From NCBI RefSeq assembly GCF_900163695.1, contig NZ_FUIC01000035.1:1-64000 (forward strand): a DNA stretch of 64,000 bases, in the 5' to 3' direction. The position numbers and the translations under genes were made by a program. Below, in pieces: positions 8,961 to 17,204 of the stretch (the stretch's first letter is position 1; each line of letters begins with the position of its first letter). A model generated the notes under the pieces. The model searched no databases and was not told the DNA's origin. It saw only the letters and a program-made list of their open reading frames with translations. Source of the DNA: Gulosibacter sp. 10. GTDB lineage: Bacteria > Actinomycetota > Actinomycetes > Actinomycetales > Microbacteriaceae.

Positions 8961-9680
8961 ATGGCGGCACGCGACCGCAGCGCGCGCGATACCGCGTACC
9001 TCGCCCTCCGCTCGCAGATCATGACGATGCGGGTGGCGCCGGGAGAGAAGGTCAACGAGGTCGAGCTCGCCAAGGGCATCGGCGCCTCCCGCACCCCCGT
9101 CCGCGAGGCGCTCAGCCAGCTCGCGGCCGAGGGGCTCATCGTCATGGGCCGAGGCGGCGGCTACTACGTCGCCGGTATCGACATCGCGGAGTGCCGCAGC
9201 CTCTTCGAGGCCCTCCTGCTCGTCGCCCGCTCGACCGCCCGGCTGCTCATCGCGAACGCCCCCGACGAGAAGCTCCACCTGCTGCACGAGGCGACCGAGC
9301 GCTTCGACGAGGCCGTCGAGGCGTTCGACCCCGCGCTGATCTCGCAGCGCAACTACGAGCTGCACACGCTCGAATGCCGCCTCGGCGGCAACTCCTACAT
9401 CACGATGCTCGGCGAGCGCGTGCACTCGCACGCCCAGCGGCTCGCGTTCATGAGCTTCAGCGCCGCCGGCAAGTTCGGCCACCCGGACCTGTCGACCTAC
9501 TACGGCTCGGTCTGCGACGACCACTGGGACCAGCTGCAGGCCATCGAGCGCCGCGACCTCGAGACCGCCGAGCGCATCGCGGTGCGGCACGTGCAGCTCT
9601 TCCGGAGCCGGGTCATCGACTACTTCAGCACCGACGCCCTCGCGGACATCGACCTGGGCGGCTTCCCGACGGGCGGATAG
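8961..9680 (+). CDS. GntR-family (FCD domain) transcriptional regulator
   Basis: This 239-aa regulator has an N-terminal winged helix (about residues 8-75, with GASRTPVREALSQLAAEGL) and an all-helical FCD ligand-binding domain with typical metal-ligand His residues (NYELHTLECR, VRHVQLF). I start at ATG 8961, with CAGGAGG 7 nt upstream. A TTG at 8916 is in frame but has no ribosome-binding site. It is divergent from the MFS-hyuAB operon and is its most probable repressor. Only 6 nt separate its stop from the convergent LysR gene, so no terminator fits between them. Confidence 0.92.
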   Translation: MAARDRSARDTAYLALRSQIMTMRVAPGEKVNEVELAKGIGASRTPVREALSQLAAEGLIVMGRGGGYYVAGIDIAECRSLFEALLLVARSTARLLIANAPDEKLHLLHEATERFDEAVEAFDPALISQRNYELHTLECRLGGNSYITMLGERVHSHAQRLAFMSFSAAGKFGHPDLSTYYGSVCDDHWDQLQAIERRDLETAERIAVRHVQLFRSRVIDYFSTDALADIDLGGFPTGG

Positions 9681-9686
9681 CCCGCC

Positions 9687-10568
9687 CTACTCGTCGCGGA
9701 GCGCCTCGCGGGAGCACTCCACGAACGCCCGCACCGCGGCGCCCGGGCGCTCGCCGTGCACGACGAACAGCTCGGAGACGGGCCGCCCCTCGATGGGGCG
9801 GGTGACGACGCCCGGCATCTGGATGCGACGGATCGACTCGGGCACGAGCGAGACCCCGACGCCCGCGGCCACGAGCCCCATCACGGTCTCCTGATGGATG
9901 GCCTGCTGCACGACGCGGGGCGGATGCGCCAGCCCCTCGAACACCTCCATGAGCCGGGACACGTAGCCGGGCATGCGCCGGTAGGGGAAGAGCACCAGCG
10001 GCTCCCCGATGAGGTCGCCCGGGGACACCTCGTCCCGCTGCGCGAGGGGATGCTCCGAGGGCAGCACCGCGATCAGCTCCTCCTCCGACACGCGGGAGAG
10101 GCGCACGCCGGGCACGCCGCCCGGGTCGCGCAGGAAGCCGATGTCCAGGTCGCCCTCGAGCAGCGCATCCACCTGCTCCCCGCTCGTGAGCGGCTGGATG
10201 TCGAGCCGCACCGCCGGGAAGCGCGCCGAGAACGCGCGCAGCGCGTTGGGCAGCACCGAGTAGCTCGCCGAGCTGACGTAGCCGATCCTCAACCGCCCCC
10301 TCGTGCCCGCCGAGACCTCGGCGACCTCGGCCACGGCCGCGTCGAGATCCTCGAGCACCTCGGCCGCCCGGCTGCGGAACGCCTCCCCCTCCGGCGTGAG
10401 CGAGACCCGCCGCGTGGTGCGCTCGAAGAGCGCGACGCCGAGCTCCTGCTCGAGCTGCCGGATCGCGACCGTGAGGGGCGGCTGCGAGACGCGCAGGCGC
10501 TGCGCCGCGCGGCCGAAGTGCAGCTCCTGCGCGACCGCGAGGAAGTATTCGAGATGCCTCAGCTCCAT
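9687..10568 (-). CDS. LysR-family transcriptional regulator
   Basis: This 293-aa protein is a canonical LysR regulator. Its N-terminal winged helix reads MELRHLEYFLAVAQELHFG then RLRVSQPPLTVAIRQLEQEL, followed by a type-II periplasmic-binding effector domain (about 90-290). The frame extends upstream to 10820, but MELRHLEYF is the family N-terminus, so 10568 is the start. It is divergent from the Sox/M20/HutD operon, and a perfect ATTATT-N11-AATAAT box abuts its start codon. It should repress itself and activate the divergent operon with a catabolic inducer. The inducer is unknown. Confidence 0.94.
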   Translation of the reverse strand: MELRHLEYFLAVAQELHFGRAAQRLRVSQPPLTVAIRQLEQELGVALFERTTRRVSLTPEGEAFRSRAAEVLEDLDAAVAEVAEVSAGTRGRLRIGYVSSASYSVLPNALRAFSARFPAVRLDIQPLTSGEQVDALLEGDLDIGFLRDPGGVPGVRLSRVSEEELIAVLPSEHPLAQRDEVSPGDLIGEPLVLFPYRRMPGYVSRLMEVFEGLAHPPRVVQQAIHQETVMGLVAAGVGVSLVPESIRRIQMPGVVTRPIEGRPVSELFVVHGERPGAAVRAFVECSREALRDE

Positions 10569-10569
10569 G

Positions 10570-10607
10570 ATTATTAGCGTAGACGGAATAATCATTCCAG
10601 GAACGAT
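10570..10607. promoter_or_regulatory. LysR binding region (T-N11-A box plus second palindrome)
   Basis: ATTATT-N11-AATAAT at 10570-10592 matches the LysR T-N11-A rule with perfect 6-bp arms. It is followed at once by a 17-bp palindrome with one mismatched pair at 10591-10607 (ATCATTCC/GGAACGAT). The layout fits a recognition site plus an activation site between the divergent LysR gene and the flavoenzyme operon. Confidence 0.75.
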
Positions 10608-10671
10608 ATTGGACACAAATAGTTCCGAGTGGCGTAATGGTGACAACCGCTTCACTACCGAAGGAACACTC

Positions 10672-11826
10672 GTGGAAACCTCCAAATACGTCGTCATCGG
10701 AGCCGGCCTCATGGGCGCAGCCACCGCCTGGCAGCTCGCCGACGCAGGGCACGAGGTCACGCTGCTCGAGCGCGATCTCCCCGCCAACGACGAGGGCAGC
10801 TCGCACGGCTCGGCCCGCATCTTCCGCTTCCCCTATCCCGAGCACCAGCACGTCTACGCACACCTCGTCAAGGAATCGGTCGCCTATTGGGAGGAGCTCT
10901 CCCGCCGCAGCAACCGGGAGCTCATCACGCGTTTCGGCTCGGTGGACTTCGGCGACGTGCGCAACCCCCGCGGCCTGGCCGCCGTGCTCGACTCCGAGGG
11001 CATCGAATACGAGCTGCTCGACGCCGACGAGGCGCGCAGCCGCTGGCCCCAGTTCGCATTCGACACCGACGTGCTCTGGCAGCCCGACGGCGGGGTCATC
11101 GATGCCCACAACACCGTCTACTCGATGATCGACCTCGCGATCCAGTCCGGAGCGCAGCTCCGCACCCGATGGGAGGCCGCCGACATCACCCGCACCGCCA
11201 CCGGCTTCCTCATCACGGCGAAGGACGGCCGTCGGATCCGGGCCGAAGAGATCGTCGTCGCCGTCGGCGGCTGGATCCCCAAGCTCCTGAGCCGCCTCTC
11301 GCTCCCCCAGCGCTTCCTCGACGCGATGCCGGGGATCCAGGTACGGCAGGAGCAGGCCTACCACTTCCCGTATGCCGACTACGCCGAGCCCGACCGCGCG
11401 ATCTGGCCCACCTTCATCCACAAGCACGGATTGTGGGAGGCGTACGGGCTGCCGGGCGGCCGAGACGCCGATTTCCGGGGGCAGAAGCTCGCGCAGTTCA
11501 ACGGCGGTCCGGTACTTGCCTCTGCCGAGGACCAGGACGGCCGCATCGATCCGGCGAACCGCGAACGCGTGGTCGAGTACGTCCGGGAGTACCTGCCGGG
11601 GCTCGTGCCCGAGCCGTACGCCGAGACCACGTGCCTGTTCACGAATGCCCCCCACGAGGACTTCGTGCTCGACCGGGTCGATGGCGTCACCGTGGTGTCG
11701 CCCTGCTCGGGCCACGGCGGCAAGTTCGCGCCGCTCATCGGCGCACTTGCGGCGGGCCTCGCGACCGGCACCGGCACGGTGCCCGACAAGTTCCGGGTGC
11801 TCGCACAGCAGGAGCTCGCCCGATGA
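10672..11826 (+). CDS. Monomeric sarcosine oxidase / N-methyl-amino-acid oxidase-like flavoenzyme
   Basis: This 384-aa flavoprotein has the length and order of the MSOX/MTOX family: a dinucleotide-binding GAGLMGAATAWQLA at about residues 10-23, then GSSHGSARIFRF where the catalytic Arg/His region of MSOX lies. Cys321 in TTCLFTNAP matches the Cys that carries covalent 8alpha-cysteinyl FAD in MSOX. Such enzymes oxidise N-methyl amino acids, releasing formaldehyde and H2O2. The GTG start at 10672 is chosen because AAGGAA lies 5 nt upstream. It overlaps the M20 amidohydrolase by 4 bp, so the two are coupled. Sarcosine as substrate is inferred from the hyuAB/M20 context. Another secondary amino acid is possible. 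Confidence 0.85.
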   Translation: METSKYVVIGAGLMGAATAWQLADAGHEVTLLERDLPANDEGSSHGSARIFRFPYPEHQHVYAHLVKESVAYWEELSRRSNRELITRFGSVDFGDVRNPRGLAAVLDSEGIEYELLDADEARSRWPQFAFDTDVLWQPDGGVIDAHNTVYSMIDLAIQSGAQLRTRWEAADITRTATGFLITAKDGRRIRAEEIVVAVGGWIPKLLSRLSLPQRFLDAMPGIQVRQEQAYHFPYADYAEPDRAIWPTFIHKHGLWEAYGLPGGRDADFRGQKLAQFNGGPVLASAEDQDGRIDPANRERVVEYVREYLPGLVPEPYAETTCLFTNAPHEDFVLDRVDGVTVVSPCSGHGGKFAPLIGALAAGLATGTGTVPDKFRVLAQQELAR

Positions 11827-13067
11827 CCGCCCCCGATATCGGTTCCCGGGCCACGGTCTCCGGGCTGCTGCGCGATATCGCGCATCTCGGCGTGGATAGC
11901 AGGCGCGGCGGGTACAGCCGGCCCGTGTACTCCACGGCGGAGCTCGATCTGCGCGGCTGGTTCATCGCCGAGGTCGAGCGGCGCGGCCTGACGGTCGAGA
12001 CCGACCGCAACGGCGCCCTGTGGGCGTGGTGGGATCTGCCGAGCGGCGACCGCTCGGATGCGCTGATCACCGGCAGCCACCTCGACTCCGTGCCGGGCGG
12101 CGGCCAGTTCGACGGCCCGCTCGGCGTCGCCTCGGCGCTCGTCGCGCTCGACGAGCTGCGCCGCCGAGACCTGCCCCGCGAGCGCGCGCTCGCGCTGGTC
12201 GTCTTCCCCGAGGAGGAGGGCTCGCGCTTCGGCGTCGCCTGCCTCGGGTCGCGGCTCATGGCCGGGGCCATCGCACCCGACGCCGCCCGAGCGCTCAAGG
12301 ATCCCGAGGGCAACACGTTCGCCGACGTCGCGAAGGCGAACGGGCTCGACCCGGAGGGCATCGGCCCCGAGCCCGAGCTGCTCGCCTCCCTCGGCGCGTT
12401 CGTCGAGCTGCACGTCGAGCAGGGTCTCGGCCTCATCGACCTCGGTCGGCCCATCGCGATCGGCGGCGCCATCCTCGGCCACGGGCGCTGGCGCATCTCC
12501 CTCTACGGCCAGGGCAACCACGCCGGCACGACGCTCATGGCGGACAGGCGGGATCCGATGATCGCCGCCGCTCGGGCGGTCGTGGCGATCCGCGACGCCG
12601 CGAAGCGCCGCCCGAACGCCCGCGCCACGGTCGGGCGCCTGCAGCCCGTGCCGGGCGGGACGAACGTGATCGCCTCGCGGGTGGACTTCTGGATCGACGT
12701 CCGCCACCCCGACGACGCCGTCACCGCCGACCTGGTCGAGGAGATCCGGCGCACGGCGGAGCTCATCGCCGCCGAGGAGGACTGCACGATGGAGTTCCGC
12801 GAGGAGTCGCTGAGCCCCACCGTGAGCTTCGACGCCGGGCTGTCGGCGCAGCTGGGCCGGTCGCTGCCGGGCGCGCCGGTGCTCGACACGGGCGCCGGCC
12901 ACGACGCGGGCGTGCTCGCGGCGAAGCTGCCCTCGGCGATGCTGTTCGTGCGCAACCCGAACGGCGTCTCGCACTCCCCCGAGGAGTACGTGGAGGACGC
13001 GGATGCGGAGATCGGCGCCGCCGCGCTCGCCGACGCGCTCGCCGACCTGCTCGCGGGCGAGCGCTGA
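11823..13067 (+). CDS. M20-family N-carbamoyl-L-amino acid / allantoate amidohydrolase
   Basis: This 414-aa zinc amidohydrolase is of usual length for AmaB/HyuC/AllC enzymes. Metal-binding blocks are visible: GSHLDSVPGGGQFDGPLGV (His and Asp ligands), the EEEGSRFG acidic pair, ELHVEQG, and a C-terminal GAGHDAGV. It would release CO2 and NH3 from an N-carbamoyl amino acid. It is coupled to the flavoenzyme by a 4-bp overlap, and HutD follows 13 nt on. In the window it is the logical next step after HyuAB. Family specificity ranges over N-carbamoyl amino acids, allantoate and ureidoglycolate-like compounds. Confidence 0.88.
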   Translation: MTAPDIGSRATVSGLLRDIAHLGVDSRRGGYSRPVYSTAELDLRGWFIAEVERRGLTVETDRNGALWAWWDLPSGDRSDALITGSHLDSVPGGGQFDGPLGVASALVALDELRRRDLPRERALALVVFPEEEGSRFGVACLGSRLMAGAIAPDAARALKDPEGNTFADVAKANGLDPEGIGPEPELLASLGAFVELHVEQGLGLIDLGRPIAIGGAILGHGRWRISLYGQGNHAGTTLMADRRDPMIAAARAVVAIRDAAKRRPNARATVGRLQPVPGGTNVIASRVDFWIDVRHPDDAVTADLVEEIRRTAELIAAEEDCTMEFREESLSPTVSFDAGLSAQLGRSLPGAPVLDTGAGHDAGVLAAKLPSAMLFVRNPNGVSHSPEEYVEDADAEIGAAALADALADLLAGER

Positions 13068-13080
13068 GGAGCGGATGGAC

Positions 13081-13617
13081 ATGTCATTGCTGCTTCGCCG
13101 ATATTCGTCGACGGCGCCCGAGCCGTGGGGCAACGGCGCGGGGGCCACGACCGAGCTCGTCTCCTTCGAGGATTCCGCCAAGCTCAGCCCGTCCAGCGCG
13201 AAACCCTGGCGCCTGAGCGTCGCGCGCCTGCAACAACCCACCCCGTTCTCCGCCCTCTCGAACGTACGGCGCACATTCATGCCGATCGGCGGCAACACGG
13301 TGATGCTCACGATCAACGGCATCACCCATGTCGTACCCGAGACGCAGACCATCGACTTCCAGGGCGATGACCGGGTGAGCCTGTCCCACCTGGGAGCGCC
13401 GTGCTTCGCCGTCAACCTCATGGTCAAGCAGAACGCCCCGGGGCGCACGCCGATGCTCGTATTCACCGACGAGCCGCACGACCGCGCTATCGCCGCGGTG
13501 GCCCTGGCGAACGGATCGGGGTTCACCAGATTCGATCTCGTCAACCCTGCGCTGCTCCGCTCGGGCGCGAAGCGAAGCGGCCCGAACAGGTGGGCCGCGG
13601 TGCAGCTTCCGGGGTGA
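13081..13617 (+). CDS. HutD/Ves-family protein
   Basis: This is a small cupin-like protein of about 178 aa. Signature blocks of HutD are present: EPWGNGAGATTEL near the N-terminus, PWRLSVARLQQPTPFSALSN, then GGNTVMLTI. HutD proteins accompany histidine and other nitrogen-catabolic operons, and their role is not settled (proposed binding of a pathway intermediate). AGGAG at 13067-13071 is 9 nt before ATG 13081 but only 3 nt before ATG 13075, so I prefer 13081. It is the last gene of the LysR-controlled operon and is followed by a very strong hairpin. Confidence 0.8.
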   Translation: MSLLLRRYSSTAPEPWGNGAGATTELVSFEDSAKLSPSSAKPWRLSVARLQQPTPFSALSNVRRTFMPIGGNTVMLTINGITHVVPETQTIDFQGDDRVSLSHLGAPCFAVNLMVKQNAPGRTPMLVFTDEPHDRAIAAVALANGSGFTRFDLVNPALLRSGAKRSGPNRWAAVQLPG

Positions 13618-13680
13618 GCGCGCGGCGCCGGTCGATTCGCCCCGCCCGCGGATCCACCGGCGCCTACCGCTTCGTCGCAC

Positions 13681-13745
13681 CATCATGCCGGGAATCGGCC
13701 GAGCCGCACGCTTTCCGTGCGGCTCGGCCGATTCCCGGCATGATG
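13681..13745. terminator. Perfect 30-bp-arm hairpin between convergent hutD and proline dehydrogenase
   Basis: The arms 13681-13710 and 13716-13745 are exact reverse complements, with a 5-nt loop (CTTTC). There is no T-run, but its place between convergent stops suits a bidirectional terminator. The arm length is far above that of usual terminators. Confidence 0.8.
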
Positions 13746-13750
13746 TTGGG

Positions 13751-14662
13751 CTACCCGGCGAAGAGCGAGCGGATGACCAGGATGAGGTTGGACGGCTTCT
13801 CGGCCATGCGGCGCATGAGGTAGGCGTACCAGTCGGTGCCGTAGGGAAGGTACACGCGGATGCGGTACCCCTCGTCGGCGAGTTTCTGCTGCACGTCGCG
13901 GCGCACGCCGTAGAGCATCTGGAACTCGTAGTCCTTGCGGTCGACGCCGAGCCGCACCGCGGTCTTCTTCACGAAGTCGATGCAGCGGTCGTCGTGCGTC
14001 CCGAAGGCGGGATCGGGCAGGTTCGCGAGCGCCCATTCCGAGAGGTAGAGATACTGCTCGGTGACGTCCGGGTGGTGCTTGAGCGCGACTCCCGGGTCCT
14101 CGAGGAACGCGCCCTTCACCAGGCGGATGCGCGGCTTCGGGTCGTCGAAGGACTCGAGGTCGTGCGGGGTCCGGCGGATCATGGCCTGGATCGCGACGCG
14201 GGTGGCCGGATAGTCGGCGAGCACCCGGCGATAGGCGTCGAGCGTGTCGCGGCCGACGGAGCTGTGCTCCATGTCGATCTCGAGCACCACCCCCGCGTCG
14301 CCGGCCGCCTCGGCGAGCACGTCGAGATGCTTCGCGCACGCCTCCGGGTCGAGGCCGATGCCGAGCTGCGTGAGCTTGACCGAGAGCGTGTTACCGGGGC
14401 AGTGCTCCGCGATCGCCCGCACGGCGTCCAGATAGCCCTCGAGCGCCGCGTCCGCCTCCTCGAGCCGCTCCACGGTCTCGCCGAGCAGGTCGAAGCTGAC
14501 GTCGATGTTCCGCTCGTTCATGCGCTTCGTCGCCCGTACCGCCGACTCGAGGGTCGTGCCCGCGACGAAGCGCTGCACGAGCCTCTTCGTCCGCTTGTTC
14601 GTGCTGACGATCTTTTCCAGGCGCTTGCTGTCCGCAGCGAGCAGGAGGAGTCGCTTGATCAT
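13751..14662 (-). CDS. Proline dehydrogenase (monofunctional)
   Basis: This 303-aa enzyme is a PutB-type FAD proline dehydrogenase that oxidises L-proline to delta-1-pyrroline-5-carboxylate and passes electrons to the membrane quinone pool. The beta/alpha-barrel blocks are clear: SVKLTQLGIGLD, DMEHSS, RLVKGAFLE, GTHDDRCI and the C-terminal YLPYGTDWYAYLMRRMAE, which holds the substrate-binding YxxxRR. ATG 14662 is used, with GGAGGT 7 nt upstream. The open frame continues upstream to 14818 without support. Its promoter (14882-14910, minus strand) carries the TGTGATCACA operator shared with the ABC importer, the GntR gene and the P5C dehydrogenase. Confidence 0.93.
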   Translation of the reverse strand: MIKRLLLLAADSKRLEKIVSTNKRTKRLVQRFVAGTTLESAVRATKRMNERNIDVSFDLLGETVERLEEADAALEGYLDAVRAIAEHCPGNTLSVKLTQLGIGLDPEACAKHLDVLAEAAGDAGVVLEIDMEHSSVGRDTLDAYRRVLADYPATRVAIQAMIRRTPHDLESFDDPKPRIRLVKGAFLEDPGVALKHHPDVTEQYLYLSEWALANLPDPAFGTHDDRCIDFVKKTAVRLGVDRKDYEFQMLYGVRRDVQQKLADEGYRIRVYLPYGTDWYAYLMRRMAEKPSNLILVIRSLFAG

Positions 14663-14881
14663 CCGTGGGACCTCCGGTCGATAGGGCACGTCGGCGTGCC
14701 GATCAGTGTTGGGATGGCGGAACCGCGCCGTCTTCGCGAGACGGGCGGCTCGGGGTCTGCCCGGTCGCCGACGGCGCGTCGGGATCAGGTGCTGGGCTGC
14801 GACTGCGGCCGGCGGCAATGCCGTTCCCCACTCCCCCAGAACCTCGGCCGGGACCGGCCTCGTGGGAGCGCCGGTGTGGTC

Positions 14882-14910
14882 AGCCTAAAGTGTGATCACA
14901 TATCTCGCAA
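14882..14910 (-). promoter_or_regulatory. Proline dehydrogenase promoter with TGTGATCACA operator in the spacer
   Basis: On the minus strand: -35 TTGCGA (14905-14910), 17-nt spacer, -10 TAGGCT (14882-14887). The palindrome TGTGATCACA fills 14891-14900, 4 nt after the -35 and 3 nt before the -10. A repressor bound here would block RNA polymerase directly. The gap 14663-15076 otherwise holds the second promoter and leader sequence. Confidence 0.8.
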
Positions 14911-14944
14911 GCATTCGGCAACCCCGAATCCATCCGGGATGCAC

Positions 14945-14973
14945 TTGACCGATATGTGATCACATGTCACAGT
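14945..14973 (+). promoter_or_regulatory. Amino-acid ABC operon promoter with TGTGATCACA operator in the spacer
   Basis: -35 TTGACC (14945-14950), 17-nt spacer, -10-like CACAGT (14968-14973), with TGTGATCACA at 14955-14964 in the same 4/3-nt register as the divergent promoter. The -10 is poor, so expression may be modest. The stretch from the operator through ACAGTTRTGGCG is nearly identical to that at 21934-21958. Confidence 0.75.
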
Positions 14974-15076
14974 TGTGGCGGGATGAGAGTTCCCGCCGAC
15001 GCACAACAGCGTGCGTCTCCGTGGAGAGGCACAAGGATGTCGCTCCTCCACGCATCGCCCACAGAAAGATCATGTG

Positions 15077-15901
15077 ATGACGAACACCACCGATCCCAGT
15101 TCGAAGAAGAATCAAGAGGCGTTGTTCACGCGGCCCACGTCGATCAACCCCGACGCTCCACAGGTGGAGCTCCGAGATATCCGCAAGGACTTCCACGGCA
15201 CCACGGTGCTGCACGAGACCTCCATCGAGATCAAGCAGGGGGAGGTGATCGCGTTCATCGGCCCCAGCGGCGCCGGCAAGAGCACCCTGCTCCGGTGCGT
15301 CAACTACCTCGAGACCCCCTCCGCGGGCGAGATCCTGCTCGGCGGCGAACCCGTGGTGGCCGTCGCCGACAAGCCGACCCGAGCCGAGCTCAACGCCCTG
15401 CGCCGCGAGGTGGGCATGGTGTTCCAGTCCTTCAACCTCTTCCCGCACCTGAGCGTGCTGCGCAATGTATCGCTGCCCCAGGAACGCGTGCTCGGCCGCT
15501 CCAAAGCGGAGGCCGATGCCCGTTCGATGGAGCTGCTCTCGCGCGTGGGCATGGAGCACAAGGCGGCCGCACGCCCTACGAACTGCTCCGGCGGCCAGCA
15601 GCAGCGCATCGCGATCGCCCGCGCCCTCGCGCTCGAGCCGAGCGTCATGCTCTTCGACGAGCCCACCTCGGCACTCGACCCCGAGCTCGGCGCGGAGGTG
15701 CTCAAGGTCATGCAGGAGCTCGCGAAGAGCGGCATGACCATGCTCGTCGTGACTCACGAGATGTCCTTCGCGCGGCGGATCTCCGACCGCACCGTGTTCA
15801 TGGCCGAGGGACGCATCGTCGAGCAGGGGCCTCCCGAGCAGCTCTTCGGCGATCCGCAGCACGAGCGCACCCGCCGCTTCCTCGAAGTGGTCGACCGATG
15901 A
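15077..15901 (+). CDS. Polar amino-acid ABC transporter ATP-binding protein (GlnQ/HisP type)
   Basis: This 274-aa ATPase has Walker A GPSGAGKST, the Q-loop in MVFQSFNLFPHL typical of polar amino-acid importers, the signature CSGGQQQR (Cys in place of the common Leu), Walker B MLFDEPTSALD and switch VVTHEM. ATG 15077 has AGAAAG 8 nt upstream. A GTG one codon earlier is possible. It begins a four-gene operon with two permeases and a binding lipoprotein. Control by the TGTGATCACA system suggests it imports proline, hydroxyproline or a related betaine. Confidence 0.93.
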   Translation: MTNTTDPSSKKNQEALFTRPTSINPDAPQVELRDIRKDFHGTTVLHETSIEIKQGEVIAFIGPSGAGKSTLLRCVNYLETPSAGEILLGGEPVVAVADKPTRAELNALRREVGMVFQSFNLFPHLSVLRNVSLPQERVLGRSKAEADARSMELLSRVGMEHKAAARPTNCSGGQQQRIAIARALALEPSVMLFDEPTSALDPELGAEVLKVMQELAKSGMTMLVVTHEMSFARRISDRTVFMAEGRIVEQGPPEQLFGDPQHERTRRFLEVVDR

Positions 15902-16536
15902 GCGAGATCTTCGGCTTCCTCTTCACGGGGCTCGTCACCACGGTCGTCATCACCCTGTCGGCGTTCCTCGTCGGCGCGATCCTCGGCGTGCCCATCGCGC
16001 TCGCGCGGCTCTCGAAGTTCGCGGTGCTGCGCTGGCTCGGCACGACGTACGTCGAGATCGCCCGCGGCATCCCGCCGATCGCCTGGATGCTCATCTTCTA
16101 CTTCGGCCTGAGCCGGTTCGTCCAGATGCCGCCGCTCCTGGCGGCCTGCGTCGCGCTCGGCATCGTGGCGGCCGCCTACATGGCCGAGTACTACCGCGCC
16201 GGCATCCGTTCGGTGGCGAAGGGGCAGTGGGAGGCCGCGCAGGCCCTCGGACTCGGCGGCAACGACACCTTCTGGCGCATCATCGCGCCGCAGGGCGTGG
16301 GCGTCGCCCTCCCACCCTCCGCGACGTTCCTCATCGGCCTGCTCAAGGATTCGGCGGTCGCCTCAGTCATCGGCGTCGCAGATATCGCCTTTCAGGCCCT
16401 CGTACTCACGCAGCAGGGCAACCCCGGCCTGCCGATCTTCCTCTCCGCAGGCCTCGTCTATCTGCTCCTCGGCATCCCGCTCGCGATTCTCGCGCGCACC
16501 GTAGAGCAGGCCATCCGATCACGAATTGCGGTGTGA
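15898..16536 (+). CDS. Polar amino-acid ABC transporter permease (HisM/GlnP family), first subunit
   Basis: This 212-aa membrane protein overlaps the ATPase gene by 4 bp. It has about five hydrophobic segments. The family's YVEIARGIPPIAWMLIFYF block (normally EvfRgtPllvqlf) lies at about 50-70, and the EAA loop (WEAAQALGLGGNDTFWRIIAPQG) at about 120-140. It pairs with the next permease to form a heterodimeric channel. Confidence 0.92.
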   Translation: MSEIFGFLFTGLVTTVVITLSAFLVGAILGVPIALARLSKFAVLRWLGTTYVEIARGIPPIAWMLIFYFGLSRFVQMPPLLAACVALGIVAAAYMAEYYRAGIRSVAKGQWEAAQALGLGGNDTFWRIIAPQGVGVALPPSATFLIGLLKDSAVASVIGVADIAFQALVLTQQGNPGLPIFLSAGLVYLLLGIPLAILARTVEQAIRSRIAV

Positions 16537-16537
16537 C

Positions 16538-17182
16538 ATGGAAGACATCATCACCAACTGGATGCCCCAGCTTCTCAGCGGCTTCGGGGTCACGCTCGCC
16601 GTCACCGGCCTGTCCCTCCTGTTCGGCCTGCCGCTCGGCATCGTCTTCGCCTTCGGGATGCTGAACAAGATCAAGGTCGTGCAGTACCTCTTCATCGGCA
16701 TCGTCGAATTCGGACGCGGGGTGCCCCTGCTCGTGCTCCTCTACCTGATCTACTTCGGCTTCCCCACCGTCGGGGTCGTGTGGAGTTCCTTCGTCGTCGC
16801 GGTGGTGGCGATCACCTTCAACACCGCCGCCTACACGAGCGAGATCTTCAGGGCCGGCATCCTCAACGTGCCCCGAGGACATATCGAGGCCGCCCACGCA
16901 CTCGGACTGAGCAGCGGAGACGAGCGACGATTCGTCGTCCTGCCCCAGGCGATCCGTCTCGTCATCGGCCCGATCGTCGCCTACAGCATCATCATCTTCC
17001 AGGGCACGAGCCTCGGCTACGCGATCTCGCTGCCGGAGGTGCTGAACCAGGCCTACCAGATCGGTTCGGTCAACTTCCAATATCTCGCGGTCTTCACCAT
17101 CGCGGGCCTCATGTACGCGGTGGTCTCGATCATCGTGTCCCGACTCGTCCATGTCATCGAAACCAAGACAGCGCTGTCTTAG
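16538..17182 (+). CDS. Polar amino-acid ABC transporter permease, second subunit
   Basis: This 214-aa permease starts at ATG 16538, 1 nt after the stop of the first permease. An in-frame TTG at 16526 lies inside the upstream gene. The block VEFGRGVPLLVLLYLIYFG and the EAA loop IEAAHALGLSSGDERRFVVLPQA identify the HisM/HisQ family. Its N-terminus is membrane-spanning from about residue 14. It is the second half of the importer channel. Confidence 0.92.
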   Translation: MEDIITNWMPQLLSGFGVTLAVTGLSLLFGLPLGIVFAFGMLNKIKVVQYLFIGIVEFGRGVPLLVLLYLIYFGFPTVGVVWSSFVVAVVAITFNTAAYTSEIFRAGILNVPRGHIEAAHALGLSSGDERRFVVLPQAIRLVIGPIVAYSIIIFQGTSLGYAISLPEVLNQAYQIGSVNFQYLAVFTIAGLMYAVVSIIVSRLVHVIETKTALS

Positions 17183-17204
17183 TGCGCAAGGAAAAGGAAA
17201 CACC

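Noticed and set aside
3939-9590. A single 1883-codon minus-strand open frame covering hyuB, hyuA and the MFS gene
   Set aside because: Only its last 532 codons (hyuB) have family similarity. The rest runs antisense or out of frame to real genes and reflects the lack of stops in high-GC DNA.
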